Positions 1 to 11,990 of a stretch of DNA of 64,000 nucleotides are shown here, piece by piece. The notes beneath the pieces were generated by a model, which did not search any database, was not told the DNA's origin, and saw nothing but the letters and a program-made list of their open reading frames with translations. This stretch comes from Rhytidiadelphus loreus (Eukaryota; Streptophyta; Bryopsida; Hypnales; Hylocomiaceae): contig OX344764.1 in assembly GCA_947034895.1 (NCBI GenBank), positions 56,649,348-56,713,347 of the forward strand, written 5' to 3'. Position 1 is the stretch's first letter. Every line of letters starts with the position of its first letter. The position numbers and the translations under genes were made by a program.

Positions 1-423
1 GAATCGAGGTAGTTGGGAGGCAAGTAGGGAGGCAACGCCGTTTGAGAGAAATTGTAGTCTCAATAGATCGGCGTCCGATGGGGAAGACAGAGTGGTGGCA
101 TGATGGTCGCAATCAGGCTTTGGCGGCTGGGAATTAATTACAGAATCTGACAAGCTACAGAAGACCGCCAAAGTGATTACCAAGAGGGACCCCTTCACAA
201 GTGGTTGCCTCATTTGGTTTTGAATGCAATCGCAGGGGTCTGAAATCAGAATCCCAAGTCTTCATGAAGGAACTAGTTGTATGGTACTTGTAGGTTTAGG
301 ATCTAATGTTAAAATTGGCGACAGAATCGCATTTCAAGGCCTCTAGAATTCATATTGTAGGGTTTCAAGAAGTGAGCCTCCAGAAGACGTCACCCAGCAG
401 ATACGTTGAAGTGGGAAGTTGCA
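1..423. other. No gene seen; left flank of CACTA element
   Basis: I see no convincing coding sequence. The run gaagtgggaagttgca near 409 recurs near 6278 on the other side of the transposase, so this stretch may already lie inside the transposon. No clear CACTA terminus is visible, so the left end may lie outside the window. Confidence 0.4.
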
Positions 424-645
424 TGATACGACTAGAAAATGACTTGTTCTACTCATTTACGACTAGGTGATGACTTGTTCTAGTCATATACGACTAGAAA
501 ATGACTTGCTCTACTCATATACGACTAGAAAATGACTTGTTCTACTCATATACGACTAGGAAATGACTTGTTCTAGTCATATATGACTAAAAAATGACTT
601 GTTCTAATCATATACAACTAGAAAATGACTTGTTCTAGTCATGTA
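424..645. repeat. About seven 31-bp tandem repeats, subterminal-type array
   Basis: The unit is about 31 bp and reads like ATACGACTAGAAAATGACTT followed by GTTCTAGTCAT. It recurs about seven times with a few substitutions. Many units contain the interrupted palindrome ATGACT-N6-AGTCAT. CACTA transposons are known to carry arrays of short repeats just inside their termini that serve as transposase-binding sites. The position 1 kb upstream of a tnp2 gene fits that role, but function is inferred. Confidence 0.7.
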
Positions 646-1280
646 CAAGTTGCCTTACAGTTCCTCACTATCTCCATTCACGACACTTATTTGATGAAAC
701 AATAACTGTCTATTTCACCCAGTCTCTAAAAAATGCATTCCCTAATGATGTAATTGGATTTTGTGTAGGTCACAGGAGATCCAGTTTACTAAACCCGCCC
801 TCCATGGAAATGTGATTCAGACCTGGCATGGCACGTGAGGTCCGTCAGTCAGGTATGCGCGTGTTCTCTATATGGGAGATGAGATATTTCAGACGCAAGG
901 AGAACTATAGAAGTCCAAAGGGGAGGCTATTTCTGACGTTGCAGCATGAAAACAAATGAGAGCTGCAATTCACGGGTTATGAACGTCTTGGTATATGAAA
1001 CGCGACTGGAAGTTAGTTTTAAGGGATTCCATTCCCAATTTTTTTCTTTAATCCCAATTAATGTTCTTAGGGAGGGCATTTCCTTTTTTATTGGATTACA
1101 TTTCCAAGTTTTTCAGGGATTGCATTATAATTCCTAAGGTCTTTAGGGATTGCATTCTAGTTCCCAAAATTTGTACATTGTACTATGAAGTGTGGTCATT
1201 GACATAATCATTGTAAGCATTGCGACTCTTCATATGACCAGTCTTCAATGGAAAGTGTGATGACCCTGCAGAAAGATTGT
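646..1280. other. Non-coding part of CACTA element
   Basis: No supported gene. A short open frame at 946-1137 has no recognisable domain and looks fortuitous. Confidence 0.4.
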
Positions 1281-1312
1281 AGTCATTCACAAGTGGAATG
1301 TTGTGACTTTGC

Positions 1313-1438
1313 AGTCATTGAGAAGTGGTACAAAAGTCATTTTCAAGAAGTTATCCAGTCACTACAGATATCTTCAGTCATTGAGAAGTGGCGCAGAAGT
1401 CATTTTCAAGAAGTTATCCAGTCACTAGAGACATTTAT
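1313..1438. repeat. 63-bp tandem repeat, two full copies
   Basis: Units start at 1313 and 1376, each beginning AGTCATTGAGAAGTGG. Partial, more diverged relatives lie at about 1281 and 1440. The core AGTCATT motif recurs throughout the transposon, including the intron-like gaps of its transposase. The array lies in the leader region just upstream of the transposase start. Confidence 0.75.
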
Positions 1439-1612
1439 CAGTCATGGAACACTGAAGCAATCCACCATGAAATAGAAGTGAATTTTGACTCCTTACAGGC
1501 TTCCCATTTCTGCCTAGTTCTGGGCTGGCCGTATCCTTGAAGCCTGATACTTCGTCCCATATGGCCATATACCAGCAACAAAAGTTGCACCCATCTCGTA
1601 AGTAGTGAGGCC

Positions 1613-4600
1613 ATGATTCCAGCAAGACTTCCTCTGTCTGAGGTTCAGAGGCAGCGACTCCGAGATGACCGCCTTTGGATTCGTGAGTTGCAGAGGGCTA
1701 CGGAGTTCAACGTCACAAAATTGCACTGCCCTTGTACAAGATGCAGAGGGCGCAAGAGATTGTTCATCCGTAACGTGCGGGAGCACCTCATCCGCAATGG
1801 GAGAGATCCAGATTGTCGAATTTGGAGGGGTCCAGGTGCGCGCGATTCCTTGGACGAAGAGTGGGAGCAGCATTTTTGGGGCCCAATCGCAGAGACACCG
1901 CCTATAGTAGATGCTTAGGTGGACACGCATGGGATGGTCGCCCAAGCTGCTAATCCACTGCCCGAACAAACATTTTCGGCAGAGAGACTACAATCGGAAG
2001 TGAGGGAAGCTTTCGAAACGGTAGACTCCATTCATGAACAGTGCATGGAGGGGTTTATTGGCGATGTTGCAGACACTGAAGAATGTCGTGATGAGCACAC
2101 ACCCGGACAAATGTTTGAGGATGAAGGTGCTCAAAATGCAGACTTTGATGCCAATGGGCTGGAGGAGTCCTTGCAACAGCTGTACGAAGGGGCCAGGTCG
2201 ACTAAGCTAGCAGCTACAGTACTCCTCATGAATTTGTGCACTGTTCATGGCATCAGCAACCACTGTGCCAACGAACTTTTTAGTATTTTGCATTCCCATC
2301 TCCTTCCCGAGAATAATACGTTGCCAAAAACTTATCATTCAGCAAATAGTTTGACTCGAAAATTAGGCTTGACATACAACACCATTCATGCTTGCGAGAA
2401 GGGGGGGTGTTGTTCCGTGGCCCTCATGAGGCTGATATCCGCTGTCCTAAGTGTGACGGACGCAGATATAGAGACGAAGACAGGCGCGCATTTCCATTGA
2501 AGGTACTTCGTCACTTCCCCATCATTCCCCGACTGCAGAGAATGTTCATGAGTCCTAGCATCTCGAAGCTCTTGGCATGGCATGCGGAGAACAGGAGCAG
2601 TCACGAAGGAGGTGATGGCCTCGTGCGGCATCCGTGTGACTCAAAAGCCTGGCAGCACTTTGAAGAGAATGTCGATCCAGCCTTTGCACGCGATGTACGA
2701 AATGTTCACTTTGCATTAGCAGCGGACGGAGTGAATCCTTTCAAGCAAAACCGTTCTACATGGTCAACATGGCCTGTCTTGCTATTGAATTACAACTTAC
2801 CGCCGTGGTTGAGCACGAAGAAGTTTTTCATGCTATTGGCCCTATTAATTCCAGGGAAGGAATCCGTCACAGGTGACACCTTCGACGTGTTTTTAGAGCC
2901 GCTTCTGGAGGAGTTGTTAGAGTTATGGGTTGGAGTTCCAGCTTTTGATGTATCAAAAGATGTGGGAAGTAGAGCTTTCCAGTTGCGGGCCATGTTGCTT
3001 TGGACCATCCATGATTTTCCAAGTTATGGAACTGTTGGAGGTTTTGCCCATCAAGGATATGCGGCCTGTCCGTGGTGTGGCCAAGACTTAGGTGCACAAC
3101 ATTCGACGGAGCTCAGCAAGCAAACTTATGGAGGAACTCGACGTTGGCTCCCTGAAGAGCATCCATACCGCTCTGAAGCAATGAAGGAGCACTTTGATGG
3201 ATTCATGGAAACCTGCCCTAAACCACGCGAAGTTACCGTGGAGGAGCAGATACAACACGCTCTAGAGTGCGAGGCTTGGAGAGCAGCGGGAAACAGAGAT
3301 GGTGCTGCTGGAGACCCATCAAAATTGCACGGTTTGAAGCGATTGAGCAGTCTTCATAGACTGCCGTATTGGAAGGTGACACTTACTTCAACTCGCCTGA
3401 GTTCCAAAAAATGACTAGAAAGCCACTTCCATGTGACTGTAAGACTAGGTTGAAGTAGAAAATTAGTCATTTTTAAGTCGTGTAAGAGTCCTCGTTCAGT
3501 CACATTCCTATTCTTTGTCGTAGTTAGAAAAAACGACTGAATCTAAACTAGAAGTCGACTAGGAGGACATGTCCAAGTTGCATCTCAGTTATTATGCAGT
3601 AGTTAAAGTGAGTTGAGCAAGTCAGGACACTTAAGTATGACTAGTATATGACAGTTGTTTCTGTAAAATCTAATGGTGCTCTTCATGTTTGTATGCCAGA
3701 ATCTTCTCATTCGCCATCTGCTAGACCTCATGCATTGCGAAATGAACTTAGCAAAGAACTTCCTCAAAACCATAACGGGAAAGAAGGACACAGTGAAGGT
3801 GCGCAGAGACTTGCAGAGGAGAAATATAAGGAGGCACCTATGGCTAACCCCTCATCCACGTAAGGCAGGGAAGATGGTAAAGCCTAGAGCATCATATGTT
3901 CTGACAGACGAGGAGTTTGCGAAGTTTGCGAAGTGCATAGAATCCTTGAAGACACCCAGTGGATATTCATCTAACATAGGAAAATGCATCCGGAAAAAAA
4001 ACTTTGGTGGTTTGAAGTCCCATGACTACCATGTTCTAATGCAGCAAGTGTTGCCTTTAGCTCTTCGTGGCCTCATGCAACCCGGGCCCCGGATGGCTGT
4101 GATGAGGGTGTGTAGAGTTTTCAGGCGCTTGTGCACACGGGTATACGATCCGGCAGATTTCCCGTCCTTGCAGGCCGATGTGGCAGAGAGCATGGCGTTG
4201 GTGGAGATAGAATTTCCACCTTCGTTTTTTGACATCATGACGCATCTCCCAGTACACCTTGCTAAAGAATTGGACTTGTGTGGTCCGGCGACTGCAAGGT
4301 GGATGTATCCGGTAGAACGGTACATGAAGGTGTTGAAGAACCATGTTCGCAATCAAGCACGACCAGAGGCTTGCATGGCAGAGGGATACTTGAAAGACGA
4401 ATGCCTAGGCTTTGTCACAGAGTACCTACAGAGATTTGAGCCCACCCAAAGACGTGTATGGGACGAAGACGAGGAGTACGGAGATGCAGAGGAGGTTTTG
4501 CAAGGTGCCGGACGGGCATATGTAATGACCCCAGAGATGAGAGACGTGGCACACCAGTATGTTTTATCAAATGTCTCCAGTATGCAAGATTTGGTCACGT

Positions 4601-5901
4601 GAGTTGTACCCTAAACCCTTGCACCCTAAAGCTTGCATGCACAGTTTCCTGAAGCTGGAAACGATCATGGTCATTCATCATTCAGTCATTTGTAGCCTTG
4701 TTGCAGTGTAGAAGTTGTTATTCAGTTATTCTTAAGTTATGTCACTACTCAATGACTTTACCATGACTGAATGATGACTACGGGAGTACGGGTGCAGGAG
4801 CTGAAATTGTAGACCGACTGTTCTAAATAGAACTTGATCTTGGACTGCAAGAAAGAAAAAGCTAACTACCCTAACATTTTATACAGTGATGCCGTGTTAT
4901 GCAAAGTTTTAGACCTCTAGAAACTATAGTGTTCAATTGGTGCGAAAGTAATTTCTGGACTTCTAGTAGTAGAGAATGTGATTACCAGGAGTCCTTTTTG
5001 AGTCATCTCCCAATCAGTGACTGTAGAGTGACTAAATGGTGACTACGGAAAGTGAAATTGAAGTCGTACCCTAGAACTTCAAGATGTGAATTCATTGTAA
5101 TTTCTAATGTATAAGATTTTCAGTCCTCAATTTTGTGTATTGATCATTCTTGACCCTATTAGCGGCTGTAGGAACTGGAGAATGGAGTCAGAAGCAAATC
5201 ACAACACGGCCGCAATGGCAGATTGGATTCAGAGCACAATACGCGAGTCGGACTTAGATTTGAGGAAGGCAGAGGATATGGACCGCTTATTACTAAGCAA
5301 GAAGCCGTCACAAAGAGCCATTAGGTACGCACGGGTGTATGCATTTGGGAATCGCTTTCGAGTTGAAGACGAGAGCACCACACAATTGATGAGCTACAAC
5401 AGTGGAGTAGCATCTATTTTTCAGGAGCCGACTGGGAATGCCAGTGAATCATCGGTGAATTATGTTGGAGTGTTGAAGGACATTTTGGAGCTTGATTATG
5501 GCGTAGTAACTACACGGATAATTGTATTGCGTTGCGAGTGGGTGAAGCCTCGCGATAATCGTGGTAATCCCACTTATATCAGGGATGACGCCGGATTTCT
5601 TGTTGTAAACTTTCGGCACAAACTACCTCGCATGGCAGACCCCTTCATATTTCCCAGCCAAGCCACTCAAGTTTTTTTCTCTGATGATGTAGAAAGACCC
5701 GGTTGGAAAGTTGTCCTCCGTCACGAGGCCAGAGCGCGACGCGAAGTCGTTGACACTACAAGCGCATTCATTAGCACTACAATGGAGACTACAGGGCTAA
5801 GAGCTCCGCAGAGGTTGCCAATCCCACCACAAATAGTTAGTCTCGTTGGTGCCATAGACTTGTCTCAGGAGGAGAACTTATTAGCTCAAGAAGGATACTA
5901 G
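1613..5901 (+). pseudogene. CACTA (En/Spm, tnp2) transposase, broken
   Basis: Transposase of a plant CACTA DNA transposon. Blocks in order: a Cys-rich transposase-associated domain (CPCTRC, about residues 37-42 from the ATG at 1613); the tnp2 core at 2392-3375 (HFPIIPRLQRMF, MLLALLIPG, YAACPWCG); its continuation from 3700 (LLDLMHCEMN); a DUF4218-like block (about 4020-4450, MYPVERYMK); and a DUF4216-like block (about 5440-5720, ILELDYG, DPFIFPSQATQVFF). Introns are inferred at 3376-3699 (AAG/GTGACA to GCCAG/AAT), where the tnp2 frame resumes exactly, and from about 4598 (GTGAGT) to about 5160. It is inactive as read: an in-frame TAG at 1916-1918 separates two blocks in the same frame, and a frameshift falls in a run of seven G near 2400. 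The otherwise good conservation suggests recent decay. The family is clear; the exon borders are estimates. Confidence 0.9.
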
Positions 5902-6128
5902 GTAGCATGTACATGCGCGCATGTGCCCATATATTCTGTACAATGTGTTTGTTTTTTCCACTCTTCTATGGATTGATAGTAGTGTAAATGTCAGGGTTCC
6001 AGATTCATATTTGAAGGAGCACCTGCATTGACAAATGAGTGGAGCAGGATTTCAATGCAAGTTGTGCATAAGTGAGATACTGATCAGCTGCACAGAAGTG
6101 GGATAAACAGGAGTCATATACAAGTTGA

Positions 6129-6335
6129 ACAGAAGTTGCAACTCAGTTTTACAGAAGTTGCAACTCAGTTTTACAGAAGTTGCAATTCAGTCCCACAGAA
6201 GTTGCCTCTTAGTTTCACAGAAGTTGCATCTCAGTTTCACAGTAGTTGCATCTCAGTTTAACAGAAGTTGCATCTCAGAAGTGGGAAGTTGCACCCCAGT
6301 TTCACAAAAGTTGCACCTCAGTTTCAAAGAAGTGT
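6129..6335. repeat. 22-bp tandem array (AGAAGTTGCATCTCAGTTT)
   Basis: About nine units of roughly 22 bp resemble CAGAAGTTGCATCTCAGTTT. They lie 230 bp after the transposase stop. Relatives of the core AAGTTGCA occur singly near 415 and 3577. This is the likely right subterminal array of the CACTA element; an open frame across it simply reflects the repeat. Confidence 0.75.
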
Positions 6336-7480
6336 ATACGGAGTTGAGAATGAATTCCGTTTAGAGGACTGTGTCAAGATGTGTGCAGGTACACCAATCG
6401 GCACAACTTGGAAAAATGTGTAAACTATGAAGGTCCATGATTTATAGCCCTTGGAATCGGACTCATTTTTCCGGCACCTGAATTCAACAAACCCTGAATC
6501 CAAAAGGAGGCGGTCATGAACGTATTCATATTAAGGTACACAAAGTATGACGGTTGCAATATATATGGCACTTATGGCCTCTTTACATCAGCACTTTGTA
6601 CAATGGTCAAACAAATGTACTTGCAAATCAATTCATTCAACATGCATGTGAATTGTGGACAAGTCATGATGGAAAGTATTGACGTCTCTATAGTTGGAAA
6701 TTTTGCAAAAATATCGTTCATGACTTCTCCAGTTCAAAACAGTCACAAGGTCCTACATGTGAACCCGAATTGCCCTACCACTAAAGCTACAACCTTGAAC
6801 CCCCAAAAAATAGGACTGAGGGCTTACAATATATGGCGTAAGTACACATCATGGCGGACTCATAACGCTGTCATGTAACAGTGATAGGCATGTACTACCA
6901 AAGATAGCCGTGTTACTTGTATATGACTCCGTGACCAAATTGTAGATCGCGTAGTCGCAGCCCAGTCACTGTTAAAAAGTTTTCCGTCCACGTCAGCATG
7001 CTGCCCTACCCGTCCGTGGCCTGAAAATTTTCATGGTGCCCTTCCACAGCCCCTGCAGTCATTTCCGAGTTGTTTACAAGTCGACTGCAGTTGCAGTCTA
7101 GTCAAACCATCAAGCAGGACCATGAATACCCCCGAATGTCTTTCAGACTACTAAACCGACCAACAGGTTCTCGACTTCATCCACAAGAAACCGTTGACGA
7201 AGGTCGTTCGGTATTCCTCCCACATCCGTCAGTCGTAGCCATGACTGAGAAATAATTGTAGGTAATCCGGCAGCATAGGAATGGTGTTATTACGGAGTGT
7301 ACAGTCGCGTTTCAGTCAAACCGGACACGCAATCATGGTTGCCCAGTCGCGTTTACCCCCTATTTCTTGTAGTGATCAGGACCATCTTCCTCGAGGCTGC
7401 CAGTTCATCGGGGTCCCTCGGAAACCGTGGACGAAGGTAACCATGGCTCAGCACCAGCACCCACTCAAAGAAGCACTCAA
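6336..7480. other. Non-coding; duplicated short leader motif
   Basis: No gene recognised. The string GAAACCGT followed by GACGAAGGT occurs near 7189 and again near 7421, each preceded by similar AGTCGCGTT- or AGTCGACTGCA-type sequence. This suggests a local duplication upstream of the ORF at 7487. Confidence 0.4.
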
Positions 7481-7486
7481 CCTTCG

Positions 7487-7981
7487 ATGACGTCTGGTGA
7501 ATCTGGTCCAACTGGTACTAGAGAATCACCAGTCGAAGCAGCACGTAGACGCAATAGGAAAGGAAAGAGACGTATCTTGACGACAGAGGAGATAAACCAA
7601 CGAGATCCTAAACGGCCGAACTATGTTGTCCAACCGTTTTGTATTGGAGAGACCAACAGCACCGCCAACATTGGTCAAGGCAGTAGAAGAGGACGTGGAC
7701 GAGGTCATGGTAGTGTGCCTAGCATTGATGAAATTACTGATCGAAATCGGCATCAAAAGCAATTGGTGCAAACTCAAATCGGAGACACCATTGATATGGA
7801 GGTGCGCAATTTGAACTCTGAGGTAGAACGTGAGGTACGTTCGAATGCAGTCATAACCCAAGAAGGCGCTGATGACGAGAACGCAACTGATGAAGAATTG
7901 CGCAGGGGATACGAGACCGAGGACCCTACAGACTACGACGATGATGAAGCATCAAACGATGACGATTTCGAATTAGATTAA
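7487..7981 (+). CDS. Hypothetical basic-to-acidic protein, transposon-associated
   Basis: The ORF encodes 164 residues from the first in-frame ATG (7487); the frame is open about 20 codons further upstream, so an upstream exon is possible. The N-terminal half is basic, with RRRNRKGKRR and a Gly/Arg run (GSRRGRGRGHG) typical of nucleic-acid-binding tails. The C-terminal quarter is very acidic (DEELRRGYETED, then DYDDDEASNDDDFELD). No catalytic domain is recognised. It follows the CACTA transposase on the same strand and could be an accessory transposon protein, but that is inference from position. A family A element begins 130 bp downstream. Confidence 0.4.
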   Translation: MTSGESGPTGTRESPVEAARRRNRKGKRRILTTEEINQRDPKRPNYVVQPFCIGETNSTANIGQGSRRGRGRGHGSVPSIDEITDRNRHQKQLVQTQIGDTIDMEVRNLNSEVEREVRSNAVITQEGADDENATDEELRRGYETEDPTDYDDDEASNDDDFELD

Positions 7982-8113
7982 TAAAACTCTAGAAGTTGAA
8001 GGATTCAAATAGTTTTGGTTTTGTTTCTACATTTTGAGGTATATGATTTTTCGGCCAAATAGTTAAGGCTAGGAGTACAATTGAGTATCGGGTGACTGGG
8101 TGACATCTCATTA

Positions 8114-8838
8114 GGGTGATTGCAAGAAAGACCGAACGATTTTGGTAGCGTTTGGTCAAAAACTGCGTTTTTTCTGCCAAGTACTAGGAGTACTAGGAGT
8201 ACTACAAATGGAGCAATCTCAACCATTGATCTGGAAAATCAACGGCCAATAATACTTTTGAGTACTTTATAATACTGAAACAATACTACTTAAAAAAAAT
8301 GATAGTTTGTCACAGAAAGTAGATAAAACTAAGTATAAATTAATAAAAATTAGAAAATCATGAATAAAAAAAACTAAAAATTGGCCATTTATAAAGACTT
8401 GATAGTGATTACATTTCACCAAAAACTAGAAGTTGGAACCATCATAAATGTTTGGAGTGCTATGCACAAGGGACCCCTATTTGCATGCATGTTGAGGACA
8501 AAAAATTGTGTTTTTTTGAATGCCCTTTGGTGGGCACATGCTCATCTAGTGTGGGAATAGCCCACAAAAAATTCAAGTGAACATCATAATTTTTGGATGC
8601 TCTATAGTACTAAAAACCCCTAAACTGCAAAGTGTGACAAATTAGCTAAATTGACATTTAATTATAAAATTATTTTTCAAAATTTATGAAAAATAATGAA
8701 TCTCATGATTTCTCAGTTAGCCATCTTCAATAAAAATTTCAAGTGCATCGGCTTCATTTTCCAAAAGTTATGATTGATGGCAACTTAGTCACTTCAATTT
8801 GTGACGCCAAATAGGACCGGTCTTTCTTGCAATCACCC
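8114..8838. mobile_element. Family A TIR element, copy A1 (725 bp)
   Basis: The left end GGGTGATTGCAAGAAAGACCG and the right end are exact inverted repeats over 21 bp. ATTA stands on both sides (8110-8113 and 8839-8842), a 4-bp target-site duplication. The interior is AT-rich and without coding capacity. It matches copies at 12493 and 29217 over most of its length (shared landmarks: AATCAACGGCCAATA and CAAGGGACCCCTA). It is non-autonomous and of unassigned superfamily. Confidence 0.9.
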
Positions 8839-9058
8839 ATTAGAGATGTTAATGTCAATTGAAATATACATTCCCTAATACTATCTATCTATTATAAACC
8901 TATTTATTATTAATAATGTTACTTTTGTTCATATTATTATTGAATACACGTTAATTTTGTGTGTAGAAATTATTTTGCATGACTATAAAAGTTATGCTTA
9001 GGCTCACTATTGTTATCACGTGTTATTGTCACATTTGTACATTGAATTTAAACAGTAC

Positions 9059-9318
9059 CCACGGTCGCCCGTACCCTGATCCGAAGTCGCCCTCATTCTG
9101 GACCCGAAGGCGCCCCATTTTTCAGACTCGCGGTCGCCCATTCCCGATCCGAAGTCGCCCTCATTTTGGACCCGAAGTCGCCCCGGTTTTCAGACCCTCG
9201 TTCGCCTTCTACATTCTACCCGCGGTCGCCCTTGTCATCGACCCGAGGTCGCCCCAGTTGGGGACCCGCAGTCGCCCATTTTAAGGACCCGTGGTCGCCC
9301 CTCGACCCGAGGTCGCCC
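9059..9318. repeat. GTCGCCC array, forward orientation
   Basis: About twelve irregular units follow the pattern GACCCGAAGTCGCCC or GACCCGCGGTCGCCC separated by 5-20 variable bases. It is GC-rich in an AT-rich setting. Related motifs in reverse orientation stand at 11000-11390 and 13640-13820, and further forward ones at 14968-15030 and 18335-18380. Open frames across it are Pro/Arg/Ser-rich repeat translations. Confidence 0.8.
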
Positions 9319-9319
9319 A

Positions 9320-10082
9320 GGATAACCTATCCATGTCACTCTTACTGTCCAGCCACGTCGGCAAAAGTTATTTACCCCGGGGTAAAAAAAAACGCTCAAC
9401 AAATTCCTACTCGACGAGTACGACATGCGTACTCGACACTTGTTCAACACGACATGCGACACGACACGTCTATTAGACTTCAAAACCCAAAATCCTGTCC
9501 GACAAGACAACCCTGATGGTCATGTACATTCAAGTTTTGAAATATACACCACCATTACAATTTTGCCTACAATGGGCTTGCTCTCATTTTGCCCTTACTC
9601 GGATAGTTTACCTTATAAGGTTATCTTGTCCCAAGAAAGTCACTTTACAAGCCATTAAAGTCAAAGTGTTATTCCTACAGATATTTTCATTTGCATTCAC
9701 ATTGGTTCATGAGTCCCAATTACAACAATACCTAATTCAAAAATGGTGCATTCTTGTACAATAACCTGTCTACCAAGTTGTTTCTTTAATCCAAACTTCT
9801 TCAGTGATTTGAATTTAGGCTTTGAATTGAAGTAGAAAAAATCATATATATAACTTTTTTCTTAACAATACTAATGATTCTCTTTCATTGTAGATTTCAT
9901 GTCTTTAGGTGCATGTTTTATATTTTTCAAAATTGAGTAGTAGTAGACCCTCATACAATTTCAAGGATTCAACTCCATAGAAGTTACTAACAAATTATCC
10001 AAATGTTTAAGAAGCATTATCATCTACATGACTAAAATAAGTCACCTATGTGTTGGCATTTAACATGTGCTTTTGAATTTAT
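9320..10082. other. No gene seen
   Basis: AT-rich sequence with short open frames but no recognisable domain. Confidence 0.4.
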
Positions 10083-10398
10083 GGGCAATTTCGTTAAAAT
10101 GGCGGTATTTAATGTGCCATTTTCAGATTGCCCAATCTGAACTGTAAAAGTAACATCTAGTCCATATGTAGATTTTAAAAATCTTTGGTTTATATAGATT
10201 TCAGAGATCTAAGACATATATAGATTTCAGATTTTAGGGTCTAGATTTTTAAAGTGACATCTAGGATATGAATAGATTTCAGAAATCTAGAAAAAAATAG
10301 ATTTCAAACATCTAGGGCAATTGTATATTTCAGACCGCCCGATCTGATCTGTGAAAACTGCCAAAATAGCGGAATGGCGCCTTTTTTACGAAATTGCC
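10083..10398. mobile_element. Short TIR element (MITE), GGCAATTTCGT ends
   Basis: The left end GGGCAATTTCGTTAAAATGG and the right end (reverse complement GGCAATTTCGTAAAAAAGG) are imperfect inverted repeats. Further in, CAGATTGCCCAATCTGAACTG pairs with a related string near 10335. TAT stands on both sides, a possible 3-bp target duplication. The interior repeats short ATCTAGATTT-like strings. A decayed relative is at 58995-59273. Confidence 0.65.
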
Positions 10399-10894
10399 TA
10401 TATTTCAATTATATGTAATTCGAAAACAAAAATTAAAATGACCATGTATACAAAATCATGTGTGCTATAGAAAATATACTTCATGAATAAGTCAATTTTT
10501 TATAGATAAAGTAGGAATAAAAAGGAAAAGGTTAAAAGAAAGTCTAAAAACTATCTTTTTTATATTTGAAATAGAATAAATAGGAAGAAAAACAAAAACA
10601 AAATGTAAAATATAAAAATAAAATAAAAAATCTTTTTTATTCTTTTGAAAAAGAAAAATAGGAAGAGAAAGGAAAAGATGTGTATTTTATAATTTTTTTA
10701 ATTGAGCATTTCAAAAACCCAAGAGCATATTAATCAAGAATTCGGCCTTAGAATCGGGCCTCAACACTTTACATTACCTAAGGCCGGAGTGGTGATTTGA
10801 GGTCGGATTGTGGGCCGGATTGGAGACAAATTTGGCCAGCCTTCCATCCGGCCCCAAGCCGTGTATATACCGACCCTTATAGCTATCATTCAAT
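10399..10894. other. Non-coding, with a GC-richer patch
   Basis: A/T runs to about 10730, then a patch around 10745-10870 repeating GGCC-containing words (CGGCC, GGGCC). No gene or RNA is recognised. Confidence 0.35.
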
Positions 10895-11990
10895 GCGTGA
10901 TTACATGATATAATTGTATATTATTTCAAAATATCTATAATCTCACCAACCGAAGCTGTACCTTACAGCAATTTTGTGGAATTAACTCTTTGATATAGTG
11001 ATGTGGGGCGACCTCGGGTCCAAAACGGGGAAAAATTGGAGAGTTCTTAATTCCCTCTTTTGTAGAGCTGGGGCAACCGCGGTTTCAATAAGGAGGGAAA
11101 ACTGAAGAATTTGTAATTCCCTCTTTTCTGGGGCTTGGGCGACTTTGAGTGGGGCGACTTTGGTGATGGGCGACCGCGGGTCCAAAAAGGAGGGAAAACT
11201 GAAGCATTTGTAATTCCCTCTTTTCTGGGGCTTGGGTGACTTTGAGTGGGGCGACTTTGGTGATGGGCGACCGCGGGTCCAGAAAGGAGGGAAAACTGAA
11301 GCATTTGTAATTTCCTCTTTTCTGGGGCTTAGGCAACTTTGGATGGGGCAAACTCGGTTGGGGCGACCTCGAGACTATTTTGTGTTGGGCAACTGATGGT
11401 ATTTGGAAAAACCATAGAATCAAAGAAAAAATGAATAAAGATGGGATGGACAAGGAGCGGTGCATCAAAAGTGATTCTCGATGTGACCAACGGGAAGGTG
11501 AAGTAGTGGAAGGGATTGTCTCTTAAGAGTCAACTTCTTCAGACTCAATTGGAAACTTGGAGGTTTGGAGTTTGATTCTCAACCCGGTGTCTATAATGTA
11601 CGAGGTGGTGGTTTGGCCTTATGGGTTCGGTCAAGGGTCACTTCGAATTGCAAAGTGAGATGACAAACATCTCGCTTTGAAATTCAAAGTGGGCCTTGGC
11701 CCAACCCTTGAAGCACATCACCTAGCCTATACAAAGGTCTTCACGAGATTTTTTGCAATTTTAGAAGAACTAAATGGCAATGATATAATGTATTTTATAA
11801 GTCAATTGTGCTAAATTTTTATTTAATGAGAATCATCAAACGCTATGGACAACAACAAATAAGTACCTGAGAATGAAGTTTGACTTCACAAAAGAGGTGT
11901 TTTCAGAATCTACTAAAAATCAAAAGATAAGGTTGCCTTAACAATTAGAGTGCTCTACTACTCAACCCCTAAGTGCCTACGCATGGCATA
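10895..11990. repeat. Direct duplication, copy 1 (partner 13525-14360)
   Basis: Both copies share, in order, a segment around TGATATAATTGTA, a GGGCGAC-rich block, GATGGGATGGACAAGGAGCG, and a segment around TCAATTGTGCTAAAT. The copies have diverged by substitutions and by different repeat numbers in the GGGCGAC block. They are in the same orientation about 2.6 kb apart. Confidence 0.75.
11092..11340. repeat. 97-bp tandem repeat within the GGGCGAC array
   Basis: Units begin GGAGGGAAAACTGAAG at 11092, 11189 and 11286, a 97-bp period. The first two are nearly identical and the third decays. Each unit carries three GGGCGAC motifs, the reverse complement of the GTCGCCC words at 9059-9318. Confidence 0.85.

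Larger units (their letters stand above)
424..6335 (+). mobile_element. CACTA-type DNA transposon body
   Basis: This span runs from the left 31-bp array to the right 22-bp array, with the tnp2 pseudogene between. That layout (subterminal arrays on both sides of tnp2) is typical of CACTA elements. Terminal CACTA...TAGTG repeats and a 3-bp target duplication were looked for and not found with confidence, so the true ends are undefined and the element may extend on either side, possibly to the ORF at 7487. Confidence 0.65.

Noticed and set aside
424..645. Possible CRISPR-like array
   Set aside because: Units are contiguous tandem repeats without unique spacers, beside a plant transposase; the setting is eukaryotic.
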